In this document: positions 1-7,166 of the stretch, in pieces
Numbering within the stretch: position 1 is the stretch's first letter
Layout: each line of letters opens with the position of its first letter
Assembly (NCBI RefSeq): GCF_900115665.1
Contig: NZ_FOXH01000015.1
Span: forward strand, 62,001-126,000
Source of the DNA: Pseudarcicella hirudinis
Lineage (GTDB): Bacteria > Bacteroidota > Bacteroidia > Cytophagales > Spirosomataceae
DNA: 64,000 nt
Direction of reading: 5' to 3'
Translations under genes and position numbers: made by a program
The notes under the pieces: generated by a model
What the model was told of the DNA's origin: nothing
The model's database searches: none
The model's input: the letters and a program-made list of their open reading frames with translations, nothing else

Positions 1-338
1 ATTCTCCGTTGTATGCGGTAGGTGTGGCAGGAGTATTTTTATTTGTACAATTTCTGGAAGGTAACTTCATCACCCCCCATATTGTTGGTTCAAAAGTAAG
101 CATCAATCCTTTGGCTGCTATGATCGTATTGGTTTTAGGAGGACAATTATGGGGGATTTCCGGCTTGGTACTGGCTTTGCCATTTATTGCAATATTAAAG
201 GTAGTATTTGACAATATTGAAGCCTTAAAGCCATATGGATATGTATTGGGAGAACCGGAATTTGACAGACCTGTCCGGCCTCAGAAGATTCCGAAGGAAT
301 CGAAAAAAAATGAGACTTCTGCTGAAGAACAGAAATGA
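1..338 (+). CDS. AI-2E family transporter, C-terminal part (5' end outside window)
   Basis: Only the last ~112 residues are present; the frame is open to the window edge, so no start can be given. The visible part has two hydrophobic segments and the family-typical stretch FLEGNFITPHIVGSKV, followed by a second membrane segment rich in Gly/Leu and a charged Lys/Glu tail. This matches the C-terminus of the AI-2E exporter/PerM family of polytopic inner-membrane proteins. Family members have been linked to autoinducer export or Na+/H+ exchange, and the substrate cannot be read from this fragment. A strong hairpin at 359-401 follows the stop. Confidence 0.85.
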   Translation, partial: SPLYAVGVAGVFLFVQFLEGNFITPHIVGSKVSINPLAAMIVLVLGGQLWGISGLVLALPFIAILKVVFDNIEALKPYGYVLGEPEFDRPVRPQKIPKESKKNETSAEEQK

Positions 339-358
339 TGTCAGAATATCTGACAGAT

Positions 359-401
359 AAAAAGATGAATAGTCTGCTCAAAGCGCACTATTCATCTTTT
401 T
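359..401. terminator. Bidirectional intrinsic terminator
   Basis: Perfect 15-bp stem (359-373 with 387-401), 13-nt loop, T-rich on both sides. It sits between the convergent AI-2E gene and the LytTR regulator and can serve both. Confidence 0.8.
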
Positions 402-456
402 TATTAGGAATTATGCAGTAAAATAATGCACAAAACGGACTGTAAAAAGTTCTTTT

Positions 457-1194
457 CTATAAGCTTAATAATTCTTTAAAGCGAATGGCCTGACGACGGG
501 AAATCTCAATTTTTTCTCCGCTTCCTCTTAATGTAACCTGTAATCCTCCGGAAAACCAGGGTTCAATTTTATCAATGAATTGTAAATTGATAATGTGCTT
601 TCTGTTTGCCCGGAAAAATACTTTAGAGTCAAGGCGCTCTTCCAGGGCATTCAATGATTTCAGCACCAATGGTTTTTGGTCATCGAAGTATAATCGCACA
701 TAATTGCCCATTGATTCAAACAATCTTACCTTACCAAGTCTGACAAACCAGCATTTTTCGCCATCTTTTACAAAAACCTGGTCATTGTCTCCCAATACTT
801 TTACCCCTTCTTTGGCAGTATCTGTACGCTCTTGCTGATGTTGAATTTCTTCTTCAACCTTTTGAACGGCTTCGCTCAGTCTGTGAAGTTCAATGGGTTT
901 CAGTAAATAGTCAAGGGCATTAAATTCAAATGCTTTAATGGCATATTCATCGTATGCAGTGGTGAAAATTACTTCCGGAACATACCCTTCCAGTTCAGAA
1001 AGTAAGTCAAAGCCGGTTTTGCCCGGCATTTGTATATCGAGAAACAGCAGATCCGGATGCAATTCATCGATTAACTGTATTGCCTCATCGGCATTTGCAG
1101 CCTCTCCGACGATATTAATTTTAGGAAAATTCTCTAATAATCTTTTTAGTTCGTTTCTGGCCAGACGTTCATCGTCAACAATTATAGCTTTCAT
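457..1194 (-). CDS. LytTR-family response regulator
   Basis: A 245-residue regulator with an N-terminal receiver domain (about 1-115; acidic pair D7/D8, phospho-acceptor D53 in FLDIQMPG, conserved T/Y switch region TTAYDEYA) and a C-terminal LytTR DNA-binding domain (about 140-245) ending in the conserved FRANRKHIINLQFI...RRQA pattern. It is 67 bp downstream of the sensor kinase gene and on the same strand, so the two form a LytS/LytR-like (YehU/YehT-like) pair. Targets are unknown; regulators of this type bind direct repeats upstream of target promoters. ATG start. Confidence 0.93.
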   Translation of the reverse strand: MKAIIVDDERLARNELKRLLENFPKINIVGEAANADEAIQLIDELHPDLLFLDIQMPGKTGFDLLSELEGYVPEVIFTTAYDEYAIKAFEFNALDYLLKPIELHRLSEAVQKVEEEIQHQQERTDTAKEGVKVLGDNDQVFVKDGEKCWFVRLGKVRLFESMGNYVRLYFDDQKPLVLKSLNALEERLDSKVFFRANRKHIINLQFIDKIEPWFSGGLQVTLRGSGEKIEISRRQAIRFKELLSL

Positions 1195-1261
1195 TTTTTA
1201 AGTTGAGGTTTGGGCTTTCAAAGAGATCCGGAAGGAGATTATTCCTTCGGCTCTTGTCAGG

Positions 1262-2356
1262 CTACATGGTGATTTTAGGTTTTACAATATTGGTGATTTT
1301 CGAAAACGGATTTTCTTTTGATTCTCCCGAAGGAATCGGGATGGTAATTTCTGCGGTAACGACATCTTTGGAGGCCTGAAAGATCCGGAATTTGGCTTCG
1401 GGGCCAAATAATAGTTCCAGTCTGTGTGCAGTGTTTTCCAGGCCGAATCCACCTGATTCTGTGGTTTCCAGCACTCCTGTATTACTGATAATAATCAAAA
1501 GCTTATCATTGGTCATTTTAGTTTCAATACTCACAAAACCACCTTTTACAGGTTTGGAAACACCATGTTTTATGGCATTTTCAACAAGGGTCTGTAATAG
1601 CATTGGGGGCACCTGAACATTCAGTGTTTCCGGATAAATATTTTTACGAATCTGAAGCCGGTCTTCATATCTGATTTTTTCAAGAGCAAGGTAATCATCA
1701 ACGGTACGCAACTCTTCATTAAGCATAACTGTTTTTCTGCGATCTGCCAGTAATGAACTTCTCAGAATGTTTGAAAGTTGCGTAATTCCTTTCTGGGCTT
1801 TTTCCGGATCTTCCAGAATCAGAGCTCTGATGCTGTTTAGTGCATTGAACATAAAATGAGGATTCATTTGTGCTCGCAGTACTTTAGATTCTGTTTCTTT
1901 GATAGAAGATTGCAGTTTTACCTTTTCTACTTCTGCTTCTGACTTTCTTTCAAAATAATGAAAGGCATAATAGAATAAAGTCCAGATTGTGAGGGGTTTA
2001 GCGAAATTTAAAATATACTGAAGAAGCGTGAACATCGTGATATTGATTTTGAAAGTATCACTTACCAGATGAATGTCAAGTGGTAAATTAATACTGACCA
2101 TAATCAGTGACATGATGGTAATTGACAATAAAATTTTAGGAATTACCTGAATAATCGGAGATTCAACCCAACCCCAGTAACGGATGATTTTTCTGTAATT
2201 ATGGGTAAGAAATATTGCGATTCCAACATTGAGCAGTGCAGCGTATAACCAATCAATTTTCCAGCCAAAGTCATTAGCATAAATCAGTCCGTCATTCACC
2301 GCCCAGGCCAGCCAGCCTGAGGTTTGTAGGAGCCAATATAGTTTGGTTTTGGACAT
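1262..2356 (-). CDS. LytS-type sensor histidine kinase
   Basis: I start it at the ATG at 2354-2356 (MSKTKLYW, 364 aa). The frame stays open to 2449, but that extension is not protein-like. About four transmembrane helices (roughly 8-25, 38-52, 70-92, 108-133) are followed by a coiled linker and the His_kinase domain: the H-box MNPHFMFNALNSI with H167 as the likely phosphorylated His, then an HATPase module with N-box LVENAIKHG and G-box GGFGLENT. There is no large periplasmic domain, so it probably senses a membrane signal. It lies upstream of and co-directional with the LytTR regulator, presumably its partner. Confidence 0.92.
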   Translation of the reverse strand: MSKTKLYWLLQTSGWLAWAVNDGLIYANDFGWKIDWLYAALLNVGIAIFLTHNYRKIIRYWGWVESPIIQVIPKILLSITIMSLIMVSINLPLDIHLVSDTFKINITMFTLLQYILNFAKPLTIWTLFYYAFHYFERKSEAEVEKVKLQSSIKETESKVLRAQMNPHFMFNALNSIRALILEDPEKAQKGITQLSNILRSSLLADRRKTVMLNEELRTVDDYLALEKIRYEDRLQIRKNIYPETLNVQVPPMLLQTLVENAIKHGVSKPVKGGFVSIETKMTNDKLLIIISNTGVLETTESGGFGLENTAHRLELLFGPEAKFRIFQASKDVVTAEITIPIPSGESKENPFSKITNIVKPKITM

Positions 2357-2682
2357 TTTTACAAATAATTTTCCTTTTCCCGGGTCACAAAAGACTAAAT
2401 TACAATCGGGAAATATCAATTTATACAAATTAAGCTGAATGATTTTCACCAGCGATATACAATCATCCTAACAACAATTTAGGCCAAATTGATACTAAAA
2501 TTGTCCAAAAATTGAGTAAACGGAAAATGTAGGTGATAAACGGATTTCTGAAAGGAGAAATTTTTTGAGGTGCTGAGAATTGTATGAAGAATCAAAGAAG
2601 GATTAATGAATATTTTCTTCTTTGATTCTTCTGAATGCTATGAGTTTACGGATTTTTCCAAAATCCGGATTTCATCAAAAAT
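2357..2682. other. Intergenic region between phosphatase and LytS-type kinase
   Basis: About 326 bases with no convincing gene. It holds the hairpin at 2586-2631 and, next to the kinase start, AT-rich sequence that should contain the kinase promoter. I could not place a good TTTG/TAnnTTTG pair there. Confidence 0.6.
2586..2631 (-). terminator. Hairpin downstream of phosphatase gene
   Basis: Perfect 15-bp stem (2586-2600 with 2617-2631) and 16-nt loop, about 50 bp past the stop of the minus-strand phosphatase gene. No clear T-run follows on the minus strand, so it may act as an mRNA-stabilising or weak termination structure. Confidence 0.5.
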
Positions 2683-3321
2683 TTAAAAATTACTTAACTG
2701 AGCAAGATGTGAAAGATCATTTTCCAGTTCGATTGAAAACGATTCTGTTTCGTAATTATAGCTGAGTTTATAAAGACATAAGTTGGCGTGCTCGAAATTA
2801 TCCATTTCATGAAGAGGGCGTTGAAGCAGGTATGTCAGAAGGATTCTCATCGCTCTTCCATGCATTGCTACTAATACGGTTTCTTCTTCAGGTCTGCTTA
2901 GAATTACATCGATGACAGGTTTTTGGCGTTCCAACACATCTACCGGACTTTCTCCGTCTTCAGCCTGCATGGAAACATTCCCTGCCTGCCAGTTGTCCAT
3001 CAGTTCTTTGTAATATTCATTATCCTCATTATTCGGGATTCTTCCTTCTTTACTTCCCCAGCTGATTTCATTTAGCCCCGGATATTGTTCCCAGGGTAAT
3101 CCTGCATCTAAAAAATTTTTTACCGATTGATGTGTTCTTTTCAAGCCGGAAGTATAAACTTTGCTGAAGGGGATGTTTTGGTATGTATCGAAAAATGCCT
3201 GTGCCTGGGCAAGACCCAGTGCATTCAAATCAGAATCAATGCCACTGCCTTGTACTACACCTCTGCGATTATAATCGGTTTCTCCGTGACGAATTAAATA
3301 TATAGTTTTCTTTGTGGCCAT
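2683..3321 (-). CDS. Histidine phosphatase family protein (phosphoglycerate mutase-like)
   Basis: 212 residues with the family signature IRHGETDYN at the N-terminus (H12 is the expected phospho-His), a conserved Arg in TSGLKRTHQSV, the acid/base region, and the second catalytic His in VAMHGRAMRILL. Family members include cofactor-dependent phosphoglycerate mutases, cobalamin/alpha-ribazole phosphatases and broad sugar-phosphate phosphatases. The 212-aa length and lack of a PGM insertion favour a phosphatase. No pathway neighbour fixes the substrate. It is a single-gene unit divergent from the thioesterase at 3477. Confidence 0.88.
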   Translation of the reverse strand: MATKKTIYLIRHGETDYNRRGVVQGSGIDSDLNALGLAQAQAFFDTYQNIPFSKVYTSGLKRTHQSVKNFLDAGLPWEQYPGLNEISWGSKEGRIPNNEDNEYYKELMDNWQAGNVSMQAEDGESPVDVLERQKPVIDVILSRPEEETVLVAMHGRAMRILLTYLLQRPLHEMDNFEHANLCLYKLSYNYETESFSIELENDLSHLAQLSNF

Positions 3322-3476
3322 GAATGGTAATTTTTTAAGAGCGACGTAGTTTTGAAAAATGCAAACTTAGTCCTAATGCTTGATATAACGATAAACAATA
3401 GTTAAACTTAATATTTGATTTAAAGACCTGTGTAAAATTTAATCTCTCAAAATCAACGCAAAACTAAATAAAAAAT

Positions 3477-3902
3477 ATGATAAAAACGGGATACACTATA
3501 GAACAGATTAATGCATTGAGTGCCGGGAATATGGGAGAACATTTGGGAATTGAGTTTACAGAAGTTACTCCTGATTATATTGTGGCTAAGATGCCGGTTG
3601 ATTTCAGGACTAGACAACCAATGGGATTACTGCATGGCGGAGCTTCAGTGGTGCTTGCTGAAACGCTGGGAAGTGTTGCTTCATGGCTTTGTCTGGACGA
3701 TCCGAAATCTCAAACGGGAGTGGGAGTTGAAATCAATGCAAATCACCTTAAATCTGCCAGAAGCGGATATGTATATGGCAAATGTACGGCATTAAGAATT
3801 GGAAAATCTATGCATGTGTGGGAGATAAAAATTACCAATGAAAAGGGTGATCTGGTGTGTGCAAGCAGAATTACTATTGCCATAATTTCTATTAAACAGT
3901 AA
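3477..3902 (+). CDS. Hotdog-fold thioesterase, PaaI/MenI-like
   Basis: 141 residues forming one hotdog domain. The segment GLLHGGASVVLAETLGS carries the acidic residue and Gly-rich helix typical of PaaI/YdiI thioesterases. The next gene downstream on the same strand is an isochorismate synthase of menaquinone synthesis. By context this is likely the 1,4-dihydroxy-2-naphthoyl-CoA thioesterase (MenI role), which hydrolyses DHNA-CoA before prenylation. The biochemical family is clear from sequence; the substrate is inferred from the neighbour. Confidence 0.85.
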   Translation: MIKTGYTIEQINALSAGNMGEHLGIEFTEVTPDYIVAKMPVDFRTRQPMGLLHGGASVVLAETLGSVASWLCLDDPKSQTGVGVEINANHLKSARSGYVYGKCTALRIGKSMHVWEIKITNEKGDLVCASRITIAIISIKQ

Positions 3903-3992
3903 TTTTAAGGAAAAAAAAACAGATTTTCAGAACAGCATCTTTCTAACTTTTGTTATATTTAATATCTGGTTAAATCTGGCCAGAGAGCTGTA

Positions 3993-4020
3993 TGTTAATG
4001 TTTTGTTAATCAGATTGTTA
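3993..4020 (+). promoter_or_regulatory. Tandem direct repeat upstream of isochorismate synthase
   Basis: TGTTAA at 3993-3998 and again at 4004-4009 (11-bp period), with a partial third copy TGTTAG at 4016-4021, about 40-65 bp before the menF start. The 11-bp direct-repeat layout is that of OmpR/PhoP-type response regulator sites. A similar repeat stands at 16869-16885. Confidence 0.35.
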
Positions 4021-4057
4021 GGAAATTTAATAAAATCGAAATACGTTTTTTAAAGAT

Positions 4058-5293
4058 ATGTATCCGACTTCGGAACTTCATATTTCTACCCAAATACAAA
4101 GAATTGCCGCATTGTGGAATACTGCTGTTACAGAGGCCTATCCTGTTGCTTTATGGCGCAGGCCTAATACGGCGGAGAAACAATTAGCAGTGGATTTGTC
4201 GGGTAAGATTCAGGCAACTAAAATAGATCTGGAGGAACTTCCTTCAGGATTTGTAATCAGTCCTTTTCAGGGCGAACCTTTATTTTTGAAAGCTGATTTG
4301 TTTTATTGTTTTGATAGTGGGAACAATGAGATAGAAGATTGCCTTAAAGTGAAACCTCTGGAGGCAGAGATATTTGAAAATAAGGTCAGAACCTGGCTTC
4401 AAAATACACCGGGACAAATTCCGGATTCTGATAAACATGCTGATTTTTCAAGAGAATTTCATTCTGAAGGTACTTCAATGTATAATGAAATTACCTTTGC
4501 TGAAATGGTTGAGCATGGTATTGGGGCGATTCAGGAAGGGTTAATGCAAAAGGTAGTACTTTCCAGAACAACACAGGTTGTTTTGCCGGAAAGTTTTGAC
4601 GTAGTTGATGCTTTCAACAAATTGTGCAAAACCTATCCGAATGCATTTATCTCTGCGGTTTATCTGCCAATGCAAAAGGTAACATGGCTTTGTGCTACAC
4701 CTGAGACTTTGGTGAGCCTGGACAGGAACGGTATTTTCAGAACGATGTCTTTGGCAGGAACCCAGTCCGCTATCGGAGAAAACGGGGAGAAATTATCTGT
4801 TTCCGAAGCAAAATGGTCTCATAAAGATATTGAAGAACAGGCATTTGTCAGCCGGTATATTTTAGAATGTTTTAAGCAAATCAGATTGAGAGAATATGTT
4901 GAAAACGGACCTAAAACGGTTTTGGCAGGTAATCTGATGCACCTCCGAACGGATTATTCGGTTGATACGCAAAAGGTGAATTTCTCACAGCTGGGAACGG
5001 TGATGCTTGAATTATTGCATCCGACTTCAGCAGTTTGTGGAATGCCTAAGGAGAATGCATTACGTTTTATCGCAGAAAATGAATTGCATCAGAGAGAATT
5101 CTACAGTGGATTCCTCGGCCCGATTAACATTCATCAGGAAACACATTTGTTTGTAAACCTGCGGACGATGAAAATTGAAGGTGATAAAGGTACTTTTTTT
5201 GCCGGCTGCGGAATCACAGAAGAGTCAAATCCTATGAAGGAATGGCATGAAACAGAAATAAAATGCCAGACTTTAATGGATGTAATTCTTTAA
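4058..5293 (+). CDS. menF: Isochorismate synthase (chorismate-binding enzyme)
   Basis: 411 residues; the C-terminal two thirds is the chorismate-binding domain. Visible landmarks are MQKVVLSRTTQV, the SLAGTQ segment, HLRTDYSV, HPTSAVCGMPKENA and the Mg-binding HQREFYSGFLGP stretch near the C-terminus. The family converts chorismate to isochorismate (menaquinone or siderophore routes). The preceding hotdog thioesterase and the absence of siderophore genes point to menaquinone, the usual respiratory quinone of Bacteroidota. The start is the ATG at 4058, about 155 bp after the thioesterase; direct repeats at 3993-4020 suggest its own promoter. It ends at a very strong hairpin. Confidence 0.9.
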   Translation: MYPTSELHISTQIQRIAALWNTAVTEAYPVALWRRPNTAEKQLAVDLSGKIQATKIDLEELPSGFVISPFQGEPLFLKADLFYCFDSGNNEIEDCLKVKPLEAEIFENKVRTWLQNTPGQIPDSDKHADFSREFHSEGTSMYNEITFAEMVEHGIGAIQEGLMQKVVLSRTTQVVLPESFDVVDAFNKLCKTYPNAFISAVYLPMQKVTWLCATPETLVSLDRNGIFRTMSLAGTQSAIGENGEKLSVSEAKWSHKDIEEQAFVSRYILECFKQIRLREYVENGPKTVLAGNLMHLRTDYSVDTQKVNFSQLGTVMLELLHPTSAVCGMPKENALRFIAENELHQREFYSGFLGPINIHQETHLFVNLRTMKIEGDKGTFFAGCGITEESNPMKEWHETEIKCQTLMDVIL

Positions 5294-5302
5294 GGACTGG
5301 GT

Positions 5303-5360
5303 GCATATAAAAGAAAGAGGAGAATTTGATGGTTCAAATTCTCCTCTTTCTTTTATATGC
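5303..5360. terminator. Bidirectional terminator with 27-bp perfect stem
   Basis: 5303-5329 pairs without mismatch with 5334-5360 around a TGGT tetraloop. It lies between the convergent menF and CorC-type genes; A/T-rich arms give a U-tract in either direction. Confidence 0.85.
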
Positions 5361-5369
5361 TGAGTCAAT

Positions 5370-6677
5370 CTAGTGTTTGATTGAAAAAATTTCAGATTTG
5401 TGTTCTACTTCGCCGATAATAGAGACTTTTACCGTATCAATTCTGGCATCTTTCATTTCCAGTATCTGAAAGTTAAAAGGTTGATAGACAATTACTTCAT
5501 TTACGTCCGGAATGTCTTCATTGATGTTAATCAATAATCCTCCCAAAGTTTCGTAATCACCATCGGGCAGATTCCAATTATATTTTTCGTTCAGATAATC
5601 AATTTCATGACGGGCAGAAAGAATATAGGTTTTGTCATCAATTTTCTTTTCAACCCAGTCTTCAGTATCATCATATTCATCCTGAATTTCTCCGAAAATC
5701 TGCTCCATTACATCTTCCATGCTGACTAACCCGGAAGTACTTCCGAATTCATCCACCACTAAAGCCAGAGATTTATGCTCTTTTGAAAAACGAATCATCA
5801 GATCATTTGCAGGCATAGCTTCCGGTACAATAGGAATCGGAGTGATTATTCCCATAATGTCTTTAGGCTTCTTAAATAATGCCAGAGAATGGCAGTATCC
5901 GATTACATCTTCAAGGGTATCTCTGTAAACTAAAACTTTAGAGTGACCACTTTCAACAAATACCTTCTTTAGTTCTTCAATGCCTTCCTCAACATTTACT
6001 GCTGTAATTTCTGTTCTTGGAATCATACAGTCACGTACACGAACCTGTTTAAATTCAAGGGCGTTATTGAATATTTTGGTATCAACTTCTGCCTCTTCTT
6101 CCGTTGAAGTTTTGCGGTTAAGATTTTGAAGATAATGGTTGAGGTCGGTGAGTCCGAAAGCGGGTTTTTCTTCCGAATATTCCAACCGGAGCACTTTCTT
6201 GATAAACCACTCTGAAAGTCCTACAATTGCCCATACCAATGGCGACATTAATGTATAAATAATCCAGATCGGAATAGCCAGTACCTCCAGGAACCCATCA
6301 GGATTCAATAAGAAAATACTTTTAGGCGTAAATTCAGAAGTGGCAAGGATGATAATCGTTCCTACAATTGAAGCAATTATGCCCGGAATAAGGCCGGTAC
6401 CGATTACCGGGAAAAGGGTTTCAATTTCATGGTGTAAGAAACCTTCCATAAAAATACCATAAGCTACAAGGGAAAGGGTGTTCCCAATAAGCATGGTTCC
6501 TATGAAACGTGAGGGATTTTTAATAAAACCGGAAATGATCTCTCCTGTAATATTACCTTGTTTGGCCTGAAGTTCAAAATATAGTTTATTGGCCGAAACA
6601 AAGGCCATTTCAACACCTGAAAAGAATGCTGAAAATGCCATTGAAAGCACTATTCCTAAGACTTGTTGGGAGTCCAT
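5370..6677 (-). CDS. Hemolysin-family/CorC-type protein with DUF21, CBS pair and CorC_HlyC domains
   Basis: 435 residues. An N-terminal DUF21 (CNNM) membrane domain of three to four helices (about 1-175, starting MDSQQVLGIVLSMAFSAFFS) is followed by a CBS pair (about 205-325; VRDCMIPRTEI, LVVDEFGSTSGLVSMEDV) and a C-terminal CorC_HlyC transporter-associated domain (about 345-430). Proteins of this architecture are Mg2+/Co2+ export or resistance factors of the CNNM/CorB type; the old hemolysin label is historical. It lies downstream of the ccm operon on the same strand but 170 bp away, so co-transcription is uncertain. Confidence 0.9.
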   Translation of the reverse strand: MDSQQVLGIVLSMAFSAFFSGVEMAFVSANKLYFELQAKQGNITGEIISGFIKNPSRFIGTMLIGNTLSLVAYGIFMEGFLHHEIETLFPVIGTGLIPGIIASIVGTIIILATSEFTPKSIFLLNPDGFLEVLAIPIWIIYTLMSPLVWAIVGLSEWFIKKVLRLEYSEEKPAFGLTDLNHYLQNLNRKTSTEEEAEVDTKIFNNALEFKQVRVRDCMIPRTEITAVNVEEGIEELKKVFVESGHSKVLVYRDTLEDVIGYCHSLALFKKPKDIMGIITPIPIVPEAMPANDLMIRFSKEHKSLALVVDEFGSTSGLVSMEDVMEQIFGEIQDEYDDTEDWVEKKIDDKTYILSARHEIDYLNEKYNWNLPDGDYETLGGLLININEDIPDVNEVIVYQPFNFQILEMKDARIDTVKVSIIGEVEHKSEIFSIKH

Positions 6678-6845
6678 ATAGGGTCAGATTTTGCGAAAGT
6701 AATTTTTTGCCGACAAACGATATTCACTCCTTGTAAAATGCTTGAATTGAAAATTAGAAGTTGAAAATCAGCGGTTTTTAGTATCAGAAACTTAGTTTCT
6801 GTAATCAAATATAAATAAAAGTTTAAGAATCCCAATATTGTATTA

Positions 6846-7136
6846 TTACTTTTTACCCTTTCTCAGCGCCTTTCTTTGCTCTGATTTTAAATCATTTTTA
6901 GGGTTCTTCGGATTATCTCTTTCCATCTGTTCTTTTTTTAGTCTCTCATTTTTACTGTACTGAAAGAAGAATAAAAAGCCTACGGCAAACATCAGCCAGC
7001 CGTAATGATAGAAGATATTTGTCCAGAAGTTATTTTTTACCTCAGGAGGGGTAGGGCTGTTCAGGTCGATTATCCAAATCACCAGAAAGCCGATTCCCGC
7101 CGAAAGTAACAATACCTCTTTTCTTGAAAATTTCAT
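6846..7136 (-). CDS. Small membrane protein at the end of the ccm operon (unknown function)
   Basis: 96 residues: two hydrophobic segments (about 8-25 and 45-60) followed by a strongly basic, polar tail (SKNERLKKEQMERDNPKN...RKALRKGKK), which would be cytoplasmic. It follows ccmF by 30 bp on the same strand, so it is probably co-transcribed. I do not recognise a family. Position suggests an accessory role in cytochrome c assembly or respiration, which is inference only. Confidence 0.75.
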   Translation of the reverse strand: MKFSRKEVLLLSAGIGFLVIWIIDLNSPTPPEVKNNFWTNIFYHYGWLMFAVGFLFFFQYSKNERLKKEQMERDNPKNPKNDLKSEQRKALRKGKK

Positions 7137-7166
7137 CTGATATTTTTTCGTTTTAATATACGAAGA

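Noticed and set aside
2357-2449. Longer N-terminus for the LytS-type kinase
   Set aside because: The extension has no membrane-protein character, while MSKTKLYW at 2356 begins directly with a helix typical of the family.
6785-6801. 7-bp hairpin CAGAAAC/GTTTCTG as terminator between the small ccm-linked gene and the CorC-type gene
   Set aside because: Stem is short and lacks a T-run on the minus strand, so I do not list it as a terminator.
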